NCBI GenBank assembly: GCA_905250115.1
Contig: CAJNOI010000246.1
Location: 45,330 to 109,329, forward strand
Length of the DNA: 64,000 nucleotides
Direction: 5' to 3'
Source of the DNA: Adineta steineri
Taxonomy: Eukaryota > Rotifera > Eurotatoria > Adinetida > Adinetidae
This document shows positions 52,901 to 64,000 of the stretch, piece after piece (positions within the stretch are counted from its first letter, which is position 1; each line of letters opens with the position of its first letter). The translations under genes and the position numbers were made by a program. Under the pieces are notes generated by a model. It was not told where the DNA came from. It saw only the letters and a list, made by a program, of their open reading frames with translations, and searched no databases.

Positions 52901-55900
52901 TTACGTTTAAGACCAATGTGGTCTGATTTAAAACGTCTTTATCGTGCTGTATGGGCAATTGATGATGATACAATCGAAGATGTAGATGCTTCTTTGATTA
53001 TATCTGAACAAATACTTGGTTTTATTGATAATCAACAAACAAATCAATTATATAATCAAATAAATCATTCAAATATGAATAGTGATCTTGAAAAACTTTT
53101 TCTTGATTGTCAACAATATTGTATTGAACAAAAAAATTCATTTCGTTCATTATATGCAGGTTTTCCACAAGAAACAGATGCATTAGCATGGAGTTTTTCT
53201 CCTGTTACACATATTTTATATCTTACGGAATTTTATTGTCTTGCTATTCTTGATGGAACCGAAGATGAAGAATCCAGTCGTCTTATTCAAACATATACAG
53301 TTGCTACAATTAATTTACAAACTGGAAAAGTAGAAGAAAAATCAAATTTTGAAAAAAAAACGAAAAACTTGCTTTGTTATTTTTTTATAGGTAGATAAAA
53401 TATATTTAGATGAAACATTTGATAAAATTTGGGATGGCTATATAACAAAAAATGGAGCTAAAGTTTATTTATTTGGAGTTAATAAAGTACAAACATTTAA
53501 TAGTCGAACAGGTGATATGTTGACTGAACGAACATTATCATTTGATAATAAAACATTTTGTAATAGAGCTTACTGTATGACAAGCAACGAAGAGTAAGTT
53601 GATTTCTAAAAATAAATACGTATATATGTATATCAGACATTTTCTATTCAAACATAAAATATCAGATAGGAAGATTTGACATTAAACCTCGTAAGATCAG
53701 AGTAACAAGTAGAATCTGAATGTTAGAATTCGTCATAAATATACTTATGTCAGTGACTTATCAAGCTCCTTATGATTTTCTGTCAAATTCAATGTAGTTT
53801 TCATTATCTGAATTCATCAACTAAACAATAAATAGTCTCATCTGAGAACAATAAAAATATGATATAAGCAGTATTATCTAAGAAAAAACATTTATTTTAC
53901 AGGCAATTAGTATTGGCTAATGAATGGCGTATTGGAGCACTGGACGAACTTGATGAGGAAGCAATTTATCGAGTATGTATTCAATAGATTGACTTATTCC
54001 CATATTTATTAATTATAACCAAATAGAAATAAGTGATGCGTAATAAGATTTATTTCAAAATTAACAATTATATTAAAATGACATTTTTAACAAAATCTAG
54101 ACGAGAATATATTTTTCAATTTTAGGGTGCACGTATACCGATTAAAAATGCATCACTTCAATTAGAAAATAAAGAAGATGTTACAGTTTGCATTCGATGT
54201 ATTGGTGCTAATGATGATTTCGTACTTTGCTTAATATTTGATGAATGTAATCATGTTCTAATTACACTTTGGTCATTGAATGAACATGATGAAATTTTAC
54301 CAATGCGTTTTGCGTACATATATCATAATGTATCATCACCGGATCTATTCGATTTACCATTAAGTAATAATGAAATTTTGTATCTTGCAACTATTGAAGG
54401 AAATATTCGAATATTTGATCTTCTTAAAATAAAACCAAATACAAAATTACAAAATTTATTTACTGATGATAGTATTCAACAAGTAAATATATTACCAAAT
54501 GAAGAATTAGATCATTTAGTTTGTTTATCTGATGATATCATAGCTATTTCAACAACTGAATATATAACATTATTTGATCGAAAAGATTTAACAAAAATTA
54601 TACAAAAAATTCGAGTTGATGAATCACTTTTTAGTTGGAAAATGATTATTCAAGAAGATCATAATCGAATATTAATAACAGTTGATTCAAAGCAACAATT
54701 TATAACATTATATCGTCAAGAAAATAATTCTTCATCTTCATTAAATCAAATGAAAATTAACTTTCGTTCAAGTGTTGAATCTATTAAATTAATACAAACA
54801 ACAACCATTATAGACAATGATGACAAGAAAAAAACTTATGTTTTAATTTTACTTGATGATAACACAGTACAATTACTTGATACAAATCAATTATCTCAAG
54901 CTAGCTTAAAACCAAATGGATTATTTACGAGAATTAAAGATTATAACGTACTATTCTTTTATTCAATTTTTTTTTAACTTTTTGCTTTTGTTTAGATTGG
55001 TGATAAAGCTGTTGCTGCATGTGAATATGATGTAAATTGTCCATTAGTTATGTGTCCTTCAAATAAATCATTTCAAACTATTCAATTACTTCATTCATTA
55101 AGTAATATGAATATTGAATTTATTGCTATGTTAGATAATGATCAATATTATGTTATTATTACAAATGATCGAACAGTATTTATTTATTCAATACATAATC
55201 TCAAAGAAATACTTTTTCAATATAATCTCAAAATACAATGTGACTCAGAATTATTCTCATTACAAACATATAATTCAAATATAATTATATTTATGTTTAA
55301 AGGTCAATTTCTTTTTTTACAAATTAAATTTGATAATATACAAACAAAATTTCATATTTTATCTAAACAACTTCTTTCGATTCCAAATCGTCAACTCGAA
55401 TATTCGCTAGAATTTACACCCAATAAACGTTTTCTTATTTTTAAACAAATATTAAATTCTGATGATAATCCTTATCTTTATAGTATTCGTATATTTAATT
55501 GTAATGATCAATTTCAACTTTCACCAATCAGTGAACCTATTACTTATATTAAATCAAAACTATCTCATAGCGGAAAAGTAAACAGTTTTATGACATATAT
55601 ATCATTATATACTCGATCAGAACTTTGGATAGCTTATCAAGGGTCAATATTACGTGTTTGTCTTCCATCAACTATAGCTGAACTCGAAGTACGTTCCAAT
55701 TATCATTCTTGGATGCGTCATTCACTTGCATTATATGGTAAAACAGCCGAAAAAGCAAGTTTATCAATTACAATAACAAGTTTAGCTATAAAATCACCGG
55801 ATGATTCATGTTTAGCATCGGGTGCTGATGATGGATCGATTATTATTTGGTATTTAACAGATAAATGTTATCGTTATGTCTTAGAATCAATCCATGTGGA

Positions 55901-56312
55901 CGAGGTAAAAAGAAAGATATAGGTTTATCAGCAGAATTCCCAAGAGAAACTAAGTTTAGAATTAATTTGAAAATACTTTCTTGTTTCTTATCTTTAGATA
56001 ACTGGTCTTCAATTTGATACAAATACAAATCGTTTATTTTCAGCATCACTTGATCGTAGTCTTGCTATATGGTCTGGTGAAGAGTTACTTCGTGTTCTTC
56101 AAGTACATATACCCATCGACAGAATAGATCTATTTGCGTCATCCAATATTCTTCTTGCTCAAGGAAAATTCTGGGGATTTGATCGTCTTATGATGTTTTA
56201 TATTGGAAATGATTTACAACAATTAACAGCGATACAAAACAATAATATTGATACAGAACTTAAGAATACAACGAACGTTGATGCGTCTGAGATTGCTAGT
56301 TGGGGTTTATAG
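49984..56312 (+). CDS. DUF4062-NACHT-WD protein (NWD1/NWD2-like STAND ATPase)
   Basis: Eleven exons (49984-50330, 50387-50660, 50719-50896, 50946-51062, 51115-51218, 51269-53329, 53391-53593, 53903-53972, 54126-54947, 54996-55904, 55998-56312) give 1,799 residues. From about residue 72, RLFRIFLSSTFSDFKVERNEI opens a DUF4062 domain, continuing with VVDMRWGVSDTADTDHT across an intron and IYLIGNRYGY. The NACHT module has FFFGREELL, a Walker A AESGSGKTS at about 434-442 (first Gly is Ala) and a Walker B LFILLDAIDQLD at about 532-543. Winged-helix-like and helical regions follow, then a large WD-type beta-propeller region. It ends with recognisable WD repeats (SCLASGADDGSIIIWYL; RLFSASLDRSLAIWSG). 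STAND proteins of this layout oligomerise on signal binding. Length fits NWD2 better than NWD1. The ATG chosen follows an in-frame TTG. Confidence 0.9.
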
Positions 56313-56830
56313 TAAAAACAAATAAAGTAATTCCATATATATGATGATATCTTACTTATTTTTTTGTTTTGTTCTTTTGTCTTATAATAATTAGTTGTAC
56401 GGGTGTGTGGGCTTGAAAGAGAACGAAGAGAGTCCACAATTAATATTTTTCTTTTTTTGTCTACTATTTCCAATGACGTCAAAACTAAGGAGAAAAACAA
56501 TATGGAGATAATCAGTATCATTAACTTAGCCTACGTATGATGTGTAGAGAAAAACGCAGATATCTTTCAATGACGTATGATTTGTTTTTATCAAATACAG
56601 ATGAAAGATAATCATATTTAAGTAGAAGAATCTTTTTTTTAAAGCAAAACAAAAAACAAAACGAGAAGAATAATTGTTGATCTGTTTTTCTTTACACGAA
56701 CAAAACAACAGAAGAAACAAAATAGAAAATATAAATATATATTTATCCGACAAATAAAGCCCATGAAAAACAAAAACAAGAAAACAACTATATTTTATTA
56801 AGCTAATAAAGATGAATATGAACAATTAAT
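56313..56830. other. Convergent intergenic spacer
   Basis: About 500 bp between the ends of the NACHT-WD and GPCR genes. It should hold both 3' UTRs. The minus-strand frames are unsupported. Confidence 0.65.
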
Positions 56831-58306
56831 TTAGTTTGAATGTGATAGACGTGTTGATGAATTTGGTAATAAACGATGACTTAAATACATGCTATTTTGA
56901 CGATCTTGTAATGGTTTTTGATCACGTAATGAAAAATATCGTCGAAGAAATGTACAACTAAATAAACGAACAACTTCACTACGAAATCGTTGACCACATA
57001 TAGCATAAACAAAAAAATTAACACAAAACGATGCAAAAAACCAAAGACGAGCAATATTAACAGCACGAAGCATCCATGCCGGCTGTTTTTGTGTACATAA
57101 AAACCAGAATAATAATAAATGATACGGTAAATTAAAAACAAGAAATACAGTCGATGCTGCTAAAAGCATTTTAGTTGTTTTAGCTGATGCTGTTGTTCGA
57201 CATTGATTCGAACGAATACGAATCGATGTATTTATATCATGCATTGGAATATGTCGTAATGATGGTGTACATGGTAAAGAATGATTACGTCTTGGTACTT
57301 TATGTCGTTGTATTGGTTGAACACATAAATGTGAATGATCTTGTTGTGTTGGTAGTTGTTGTTGTTGTTGTTGTAAAAGATGATTGTTCACTTCGTTATG
57401 ATTATTTGATATATTATTAGTGCTTATATTAATACCAAGATTACTTAAATTTAATTGAGGTAATGGAATACCTTCAGTAACTGATTGTCTTGATGAATGA
57501 ATAGATGATTTTGCTGATGGTGTAATACATGGAGTTGATACAGTTGAGCCAGGTAATCTTTGTGCAATAGTAAATTTTGTATGAAGTTTATAAACAATAG
57601 CTAAATTCATACATGTTATACATGAAAATGGTATAATAAATGTAAATAATGTATCCAAAATAAGAAATGGAAATAATAATGGTTTGTCTTTATCTTCTTC
57701 ACATAAAACAATACTTGTTGTATTTGAACGAAATTTAGTTGCTGTTACAGGAAATGATAATGAATAAAATGAACATGCAAATATTAATAATGCAAATGCT
57801 AATATACGATTTGTACGTTGTTTTAAAAAATCTGTTGCTTTAATTGGAAAAAATACAGCTATAAGACGATGACTTGTATAAGCCAATGTAAAATTTGATG
57901 ATAAAAATGATGCTATATGACTTAAATAAATTGTTATCATACAAACAGGTATTGTCATAACAGGTGCATTAAATTCATCAAGTAATGCTACAACAAGTAT
58001 AAGTATAAATATAAGATCAGTTATTGCAAGACAAGTAAGAAAAAATGATGAACGTAATGATCGTAAACGTCTTTGTGAAAATACAATAATTGTTGTTGTA
58101 TTACCAACAAGACCAGTCAATGCAATAGCAATATAATAAGCAAGTTGAAGTTTTGATGACAATGCCATACTGACATCAACTACACGAGCATTAAATGATG
58201 ATAGACTAGTAGATAGTGTAACAGGTGAAAAAGTAGGCGTTAATGAAATTGAAGAATTGTCAGATGCATTGTATGCATCTTGTGAGCTAGAAATAAAAAA
58301 GAACAT
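56831..58306 (-). CDS. Rhodopsin-class GPCR with very long third intracellular loop
   Basis: One main exon, running from a plausible ATG at 58306 to the stop at 56831, gives 491 residues. A TTTCTAG acceptor at about 58286 suggests the true frame may be spliced from an unseen 5' exon, with the first eight or so residues being intron. TM1 has LTGLVGNTTTIIVFSQRRLR, TM2 LTCLAITDLIFIL, and TM3 ends in SHR in place of DRY, then LIAVFFPIKA. TM6 has FLVFNLPYHLLLFW and TM7 NFFVYAICGQRFRSEVVR. N-glycosylation sites (NAS, NSS) precede TM1. The loop between TM5 and TM6 is about 130 residues, rich in Gln, His, Ser and Asn (a run of seven Gln). The ligand class is unknown; the TM1-TM2 and TM7 patterns point to peptide-type receptors. 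Confidence 0.85.
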   Translation of the reverse strand: MFFFISSSQDAYNASDNSSISLTPTFSPVTLSTSLSSFNARVVDVSMALSSKLQLAYYIAIALTGLVGNTTTIIVFSQRRLRSLRSSFFLTCLAITDLIFILILVVALLDEFNAPVMTIPVCMITIYLSHIASFLSSNFTLAYTSHRLIAVFFPIKATDFLKQRTNRILAFALLIFACSFYSLSFPVTATKFRSNTTSIVLCEEDKDKPLLFPFLILDTLFTFIIPFSCITCMNLAIVYKLHTKFTIAQRLPGSTVSTPCITPSAKSSIHSSRQSVTEGIPLPQLNLSNLGINISTNNISNNHNEVNNHLLQQQQQQLPTQQDHSHLCVQPIQRHKVPRRNHSLPCTPSLRHIPMHDINTSIRIRSNQCRTTASAKTTKMLLAASTVFLVFNLPYHLLLFWFLCTQKQPAWMLRAVNIARLWFFASFCVNFFVYAICGQRFRSEVVRLFSCTFLRRYFSLRDQKPLQDRQNSMYLSHRLLPNSSTRLSHSN

Positions 58307-61300
58307 TACTTTCCTATCTTTTATTTCCGTTTACTCTCTCATTTTTTATTCTTCTTACACCGATAAAAAAAAGAATTTTAAAGTTGTAAGTATAATTATA
58401 TTCTTTCAATTTGATGTTTTTTTTTACCTAACTACATTTTACTCAATAGACAACAAAGAATATATTTTTTTCTATTGAATATAATGACGCATTTCTTTTT
58501 CTTATTATTGATATTTATTATCATGGAAGTATATAGTTTAACTTTAACCAAAGAAAGAAAAACAAAGAAGATTCAATAGATATACTTATCTATTTGTTTA
58601 TTCGAAGAGAAATAAGATACTACATTTAGATTTCCTACTGTAAATACTTATCGATTTACATGTCTAGAATACGAAATTAGATTGTCTCTTATTCATCTCA
58701 TTAACAGATATAGATAAAAATCAATAGTTACATACAACAAATCCTAACAAATTGACAAGAAGCTTAACAATTATACTTTTTAAAAACATATATATATATT
58801 CTTTTTGTGATATCATTCTATTCAATTTCATAATTATTTCAATTTAAGGCTATATATATTATAAACTTTTCTTATACTTTCACAATTCTTAAGAGAATAT
58901 AAAATAGTGTTAAAATTAATTATACAGATATATCAGTTATTCTTCTTCTAATATTACTAAAGAACAGATTAGCAATTCAAAATAAGTCTATCGTATTTTT
59001 TTTTCTTCTTTCTTAAGATAACAATCAATGATGCTCAAGGAGAATCATATATGATTTGTTTTGATAAAAATTATAAATGACGAAAAAAAAGAATTCTATT
59101 TATGTCTTAATAATTAATTCTCTATTACTAATATATCTATATTGTACGTTAAAAGGCGAAAAAAAAATTTCTCATTATCATAATATATAAACAAGCAAAA
59201 ACAAAAAAAAGCAATACTTTTTCTGCTACTTATATCTATATATGTTATGATGATTTCATCTTAATGTTTATTTTATATCCACAAATGTATATGTTGATCT
59301 TTCAAAGTTTTGTTCTTATGTAAATATTGTTTTATTAAATAATATATAATTTAATTGTTGACGAAAAAAAAACTAACGGAAACAAGAGTATTTATGAAGA
59401 AAATTTTTCTCTTGAATTATTGATATTTTTATTTCCATATTGCGTTTCATCTTTTTTCCTTTCTTTCGATACAAATTAATAATATATAAATCTATGTTTA
59501 TAACAAATATATGTCAGCTCTTTTCTTATTACCTTTGTATGTTTAAATTCATTTATTAATTGTTACCAATTGATTAATTTATCTTACTTATTAAAATTTG
59601 TATCCAATGTCATGATAATGTTAATAGTAGAAAAGAAAATAGATAAGAAGGACGAAAACAATATTATACAATATGTTTTTATCCTCGTTTGTTTCCTGTA
59701 TTTTTTCTTCTTTTCTTTTGATAGATGAGTACAATATACAATATACAGAAGTAGTAGAGAAATGAAAGAAGTAAGTATTGATGACAGAAAGACAAATTGT
59801 AGATGATGGACATACTATAGTAATATAAAACATAGAAGGTTAGAGAATCATATCATTTGAACTTTTTCCTTACTAATTTATGAAGGTAATCAAGTGCAAA
59901 ATAAAAACAAAATGCTAATCATAAATCGAGATCAATGAGTATAAATACGTAAACAGATGTTTAATAATTCTTCTTCTCCTATCTATCCATTTATATTATT
60001 AGAAAAAGAAATATTTTTATAGTGTAAGATTTTAATAAATTATATATTTCTGTCAACATCAGAAGTCATTTTTCTTTATATAATTGTTCATTTAACAAAA
60101 CATATTATTTGCTTGAAAGAATTTCTTTAAGACAATATTTTCTTTTCTTGTCAATAACTAATTAATATTCTTAGACATCGTTAGGTATTCATTAGGATAG
60201 AAAAATTTTGTTTTTTCTACGCTTTTAAGAATCTACTTTCATCTATATAGGATATGTTATAGATTGCATGACAAAATTTCTCTTATATCTATTGTAGTTG
60301 TCTATCCATTAGTGATTTACTACTTAATGAAATACATTTAGTTTTCTTTTATAGTAGGTAGGTGTACATCCGTTAGTAATGTAGTATGAAAATAGATGAA
60401 TATACTTATCATCATATTTTAAAATTAATAATAAAAATAAAATAAAATAAATTTTTACTCCATATCAAGGTTTAATTACCGTGTTGAAATCATAGTTGTC
60501 ATTAGTATTGTAGATAATATCTTTTTATCATAATGGCATCATTGTTCGATAGGGAATAATCAGTGATGTGACCTTCATCATCATCTCACAGATACTTATG
60601 TTTCTCTTTTTTTTTCTCCAGACTTGTTTTCCTATAGTTTTTTTTTTCTCATTTTTTGTTCCACTCCAATCTAGAAATCGTCCAGAGAGTATATTTATAG
60701 ATACGTCTATTAATAAATAAAAAAAAATCGACATTGACATGTCATAAATGGTAAATGAAGAAAAAAAGGAAACAAAATTAGCTTTTGAAATAATAAATTT
60801 CAATCTAATGTTTTAAATCATTCAATTTCATTATCTCTCGTAAATATATATTTTACAAAATAACACCTTGCAATAAATTAAAATATACACATACCTATAC
60901 ATTATAATATCCATGCGATCGAGTACTTGGTCAAATATAGACATTTCTATATAAACGATTTTTTACAAGTCGATAGCAGTTTACTCAACTATATAGTTAA
61001 GACTGATCATCGGATAAAAAGGGAAAGGAAACATAAGAAAGCACTTATCATTCTTTTCAAGTGAAGAAAAAGAGACTAATGAAAAAGTAAATATCAACTA
61101 AAATAGCACTGCAAGTTATATTATAACAATCTATGGAAAAAAAAATATAATAAATATCTCATCGTAGAAATATGTAATTTTCTTTTAAAAACAATAATTA
61201 TTTTACAGTAAATATAGATGTATAGCGATATATTGCGTATCATAATTGTTGTAAAATGAAATCTACCGGAAAAAAGCTGTAATTTCCATGACATCTTTAG

Positions 61301-63174
61301 TTTAATGTCGGAAACGATGAAATTTAACGGAAAAAGTAGGTTTTCAGACATTCTACGTTATTTTATTGTGAACTACTTTTCAAGATTTATGACTGTTTTT
61401 TTCTTTCTATTTGTAATATCAGAGTTATAGTGCGTGTTAAACTCATTATCTATATGTAACATGAATCTAAAACTTAAAAAAATGTATTTAATAAATAATT
61501 ATCTCTCTATACAATGATATCATAACCTAAAATGAAATCAGACCTTTTCTTGATTAATACATGTATCTTCCCACGATAAATACACATATAGTATTCAATG
61601 AACTTATGTATTAGAAGAAAAACAGTGTTTATGGCTAAACATATATATATATATACGTATTGTAACTTACATGCTAATATATTCAAAAATAATAACCGTT
61701 AGAAACAGAAGTTGTCGTACTTATATAAACAAAATATTATTACCTTGTTTGCCAATACATTGTCGATTGTGTTCTATTCACATAACAGATAACAAATAAT
61801 ATATTCGAATGTAGCTATTGTATGATTATATGGAGTGCTATCCAGCTGGTGCCGAGTTCCATAAAAAAAATGGCCCCAAATACTAAATGTATTTCCTTTT
61901 TTGTGTAATCAATCAAAAAAACTTCTTTCTCAATTGGACATTTGACAGTTTCCAACAATGCTATGCATGATTCATACTTACGATCAATCATAATTGTGTG
62001 GTTTTGACCTAATAAAACTCACATATTAATAAGTCCCAAGCGTCAGTTTCTTGCTTTACATTTGTTCTTTTTCCGCGTGACATATGCAATTAACAGTAGA
62101 GTAATAATCACAAACGACTTCTATTTGTTTCTTATTTTAGAAAAATTACAATATTGAAGAATAAGAAGAAAAAAAATCGTTACTCATTGTCAAACAGTCA
62201 ATATTTTTCTTTTACTATATGAAAACGAGGCAAAAAAAGATATATGAGTTATACTCATGAACATAGGCAAGAGTTCATTTATCTCCGCAGTATATTATTA
62301 TAATTATCAATATTTCAAATAGACAAAAAAATTGATACATTACAATTGTCTGTATCATATATTAAATTATCTTAGAATTCTATTAATATCAAAAATGACA
62401 TACAGAAGTATATAAAGAGACTATATCCTCAAGAGAAATAAAACGTTATAAGTAATAAAAGATAACGAAGGTAGATCTATTTTAAAATATACTAAAACAC
62501 ATAGAAATGTGGCATTTATTTGTAGCAATGTAATCGAATTTTCTATAATGTCATTATCATTGATCCGATAGCAAAGATTAATATACATGATCAATTCTTT
62601 TGATCTTTGTATATATCAAATAATAGAATCATCTTTTTTTTAAAGATACATCATATGGGTATTTTAACATAAATGTAGCATAGATTGTAGTATAAACCAT
62701 TAATTATAAACGGACGTAACACACAAATCATCATAATAATAGCAGTGCACTATCCGTTCTAGACTCGTCTATTAAAAATGGTTAATTTCCGACTGTTAAT
62801 AACTGATAAATAATGAATACAAAGGGCACGATCATATGAAAAAAGGAAATACGAATGTGAAAAAAACGACAGACGTATCAATGCTGTTAATACAATACCC
62901 TTAAACCTTAATAAAATATTATAGTACGACGTATTTATATATATTATAAAACAAACTAGATATTCTATCTATTTAAATGATTGATATGTATTATAATCGT
63001 AATAATTTTTATTAAATTAAAATTTCATAGTAAAAAAACACAGATATTATTTAATTTTAAGACAAAAAAAATTTAATTCGTTTCTATAGCGTCAACTTGA
63101 CACATTAATACACACATAAAGAAAAATTGTAAAAAAACACACACAAAATTTAGATAAAGCCAATAGAAATAATT
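58307..63174. other. Long intergenic region without recognised genes
   Basis: Nearly 4.9 kb of AT-rich DNA. Minus-strand frames at 59621-59833, 60528-60803 and 61121-61351 are low-complexity and lack splice signals. The 5' exon of the GPCR at 56.8-58.3 kb could lie here. No RNA gene was recognised. Confidence 0.5.
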
Positions 63175-63320
63175 TTAATCTTGATTATTTGTACGATGAT
63201 GATGACGTCGACGATGATGTGATTGAGCACTACCGGGTGGCATATTATTTGAATTTGAATCTTTCAAATGATTTTCGATATTTAAACGAGCTTTTTGTAA
63301 AACATCTAATGTTGGTTGGA
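63175..63320 (-). CDS. Last exon of an unidentified minus-strand gene (partial)
   Basis: The exon runs from a TTTTAG acceptor at 63320 to a TAA at 63175. It starts with two bases of a split codon, so the gene extends toward or beyond the right edge. It encodes a short helix (QPTLDVLQKARLNIENHLKD), then an Asn/Ser linker and a basic His/Arg-rich tail (SHHRRRHHHR) ending NNQD. No upstream exon was found between 63,321 and 64,000. The protein family was not recognised; a basic tail of this sort is common in RNA- or DNA-binding proteins, but this is only suggestive. Confidence 0.6.
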
Positions 63321-64000
63321 CTAAAATAAAAAGAAACATACAAGCATATATTTTCTATTTATATCATATAACGAAAATCAAGCTATTATTATTTTATTGT
63401 TTAAAAATTAAATAATCCATTAATATTAGTATATGTATTCTGATAATACAAAAATCTTCTGTATTTTCAAGGTAATTATAACAGTCAAAACTGATGATAA
63501 AATCTTGCGGTTTAACTGATGAGAAAGTTCGAGTAAAAACTAATAATGTGTCTAGTTTTTATCAGATTCATTTTTTCCTAGGGCTATTTTTCACGATCAA
63601 TCGAAAAATAAATATATCATAAAGTTATCGACTCATACTATCTATATATCTCTTACATCAATGGTTTAAGTAGTTCGAGAATGATTTCATGGTTTATTGT
63701 TATGTAGAAATCTAATTGTATTCGAAATTAAAGGATTTAAACAGTCTTCAGTAAAATAGTTGCTAATTTCTTTTTTGGGTAGAATATGTTCTAGTATAAA
63801 AATAATTCTTTCATCATGCGCAGTTGTTAAAAGAAAAATGGTTTTACCGATTATCTACAATAATAATAAAGAGCACTAGTTTTAATTTAGATACTAATAA
63901 TTATCATTTCTAAAGATTTTTATAAAAAAAAACAACAACAAAATATCGAATCAACTAAATCTAGTTCATAAAAATAATAATCTCTTTATTGATAATTCAT
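63321..64000. other. Intron or intergenic sequence at right edge
   Basis: AT-rich DNA. It is probably an intron or 5' region of the partial gene to its left; nothing coding was recognised. Confidence 0.5.

Overview
The window is nuclear DNA from a small-genome animal, most probably a bdelloid-type rotifer. It is AT-rich. Nearly all genes are split by introns of about 50-65 bp with GT...AG ends. The products are animal families: rhodopsin-like GPCRs, TM9SF4, NUDT2, a TENT4/TRF4 poly(A) polymerase, an NWD-type NACHT-WD protein and BRCA1-like BRCT domains. One gene joins a TIR domain to repeats that resemble the bacterial tandem repeat BTRD1, the sort of mixture seen in bdelloids. The species assignment is an inference. 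I rebuilt exon-intron structures by hand. Every multi-exon model below closes in frame from start to stop unless stated otherwise.

Layout. 0-3.4 kb: a small secreted Cys-rich protein (+) and a peptide-type GPCR (-). 3.4-7.9 kb: no gene seen. 7.9-13.3 kb: two minus-strand genes, one that I join into a C2H2 zinc-finger/tandem-BRCT protein across a 1.5 kb intron, and a disordered protein with a PAM2 (poly(A)-binding-protein-binding) motif. 14.9-15.1 kb: a 173-bp piggyBac-like MITE with TTAA ends. 16.3-18.6 kb: two tandem paralogues of a small Gly/Cys-rich two-helix membrane protein. 21.0-25.8 kb: a DUF4139 protein (-), an orphan protein (+) and an SH3 protein (-). 27.0-29.6 kb: a divergent GPCR with a very long second extracellular loop. 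29.6-36.1 kb: mostly empty, with a long hairpin and a decayed inverted-repeat element. 36.1-38.6 kb: a DUF1295/steroid-reductase-like enzyme and a secreted protein with a furin-type site. 40.1-42.7 kb: a TENT4-like nucleotidyltransferase (-).

44.0-56.3 kb is the densest part: TIR plus BTRD1-like repeats (+), NUDT2 Ap4A hydrolase (-), TM9SF4 (-, 19 exons including a 14-nt exon) and an 1,799-residue DUF4062-NACHT-WD protein (+). 56.8-58.3 kb: a third GPCR (-). 58.3-63.2 kb: no gene seen. 63.2 kb: the last exon of a minus-strand gene whose other exons were not found.

The genes do not form an operon or one pathway. Two RNA-tail-related proteins (PAM2 protein, TENT4) and two proteins built from innate-immunity or STAND-type modules (TIR-BTRD1, NACHT-WD) are the clearest functional themes. 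The most unusual candidate is the TIR/BTRD1-like gene, whose TIR lacks the usual catalytic glutamate. The second is the zinc-finger/BRCT fusion.
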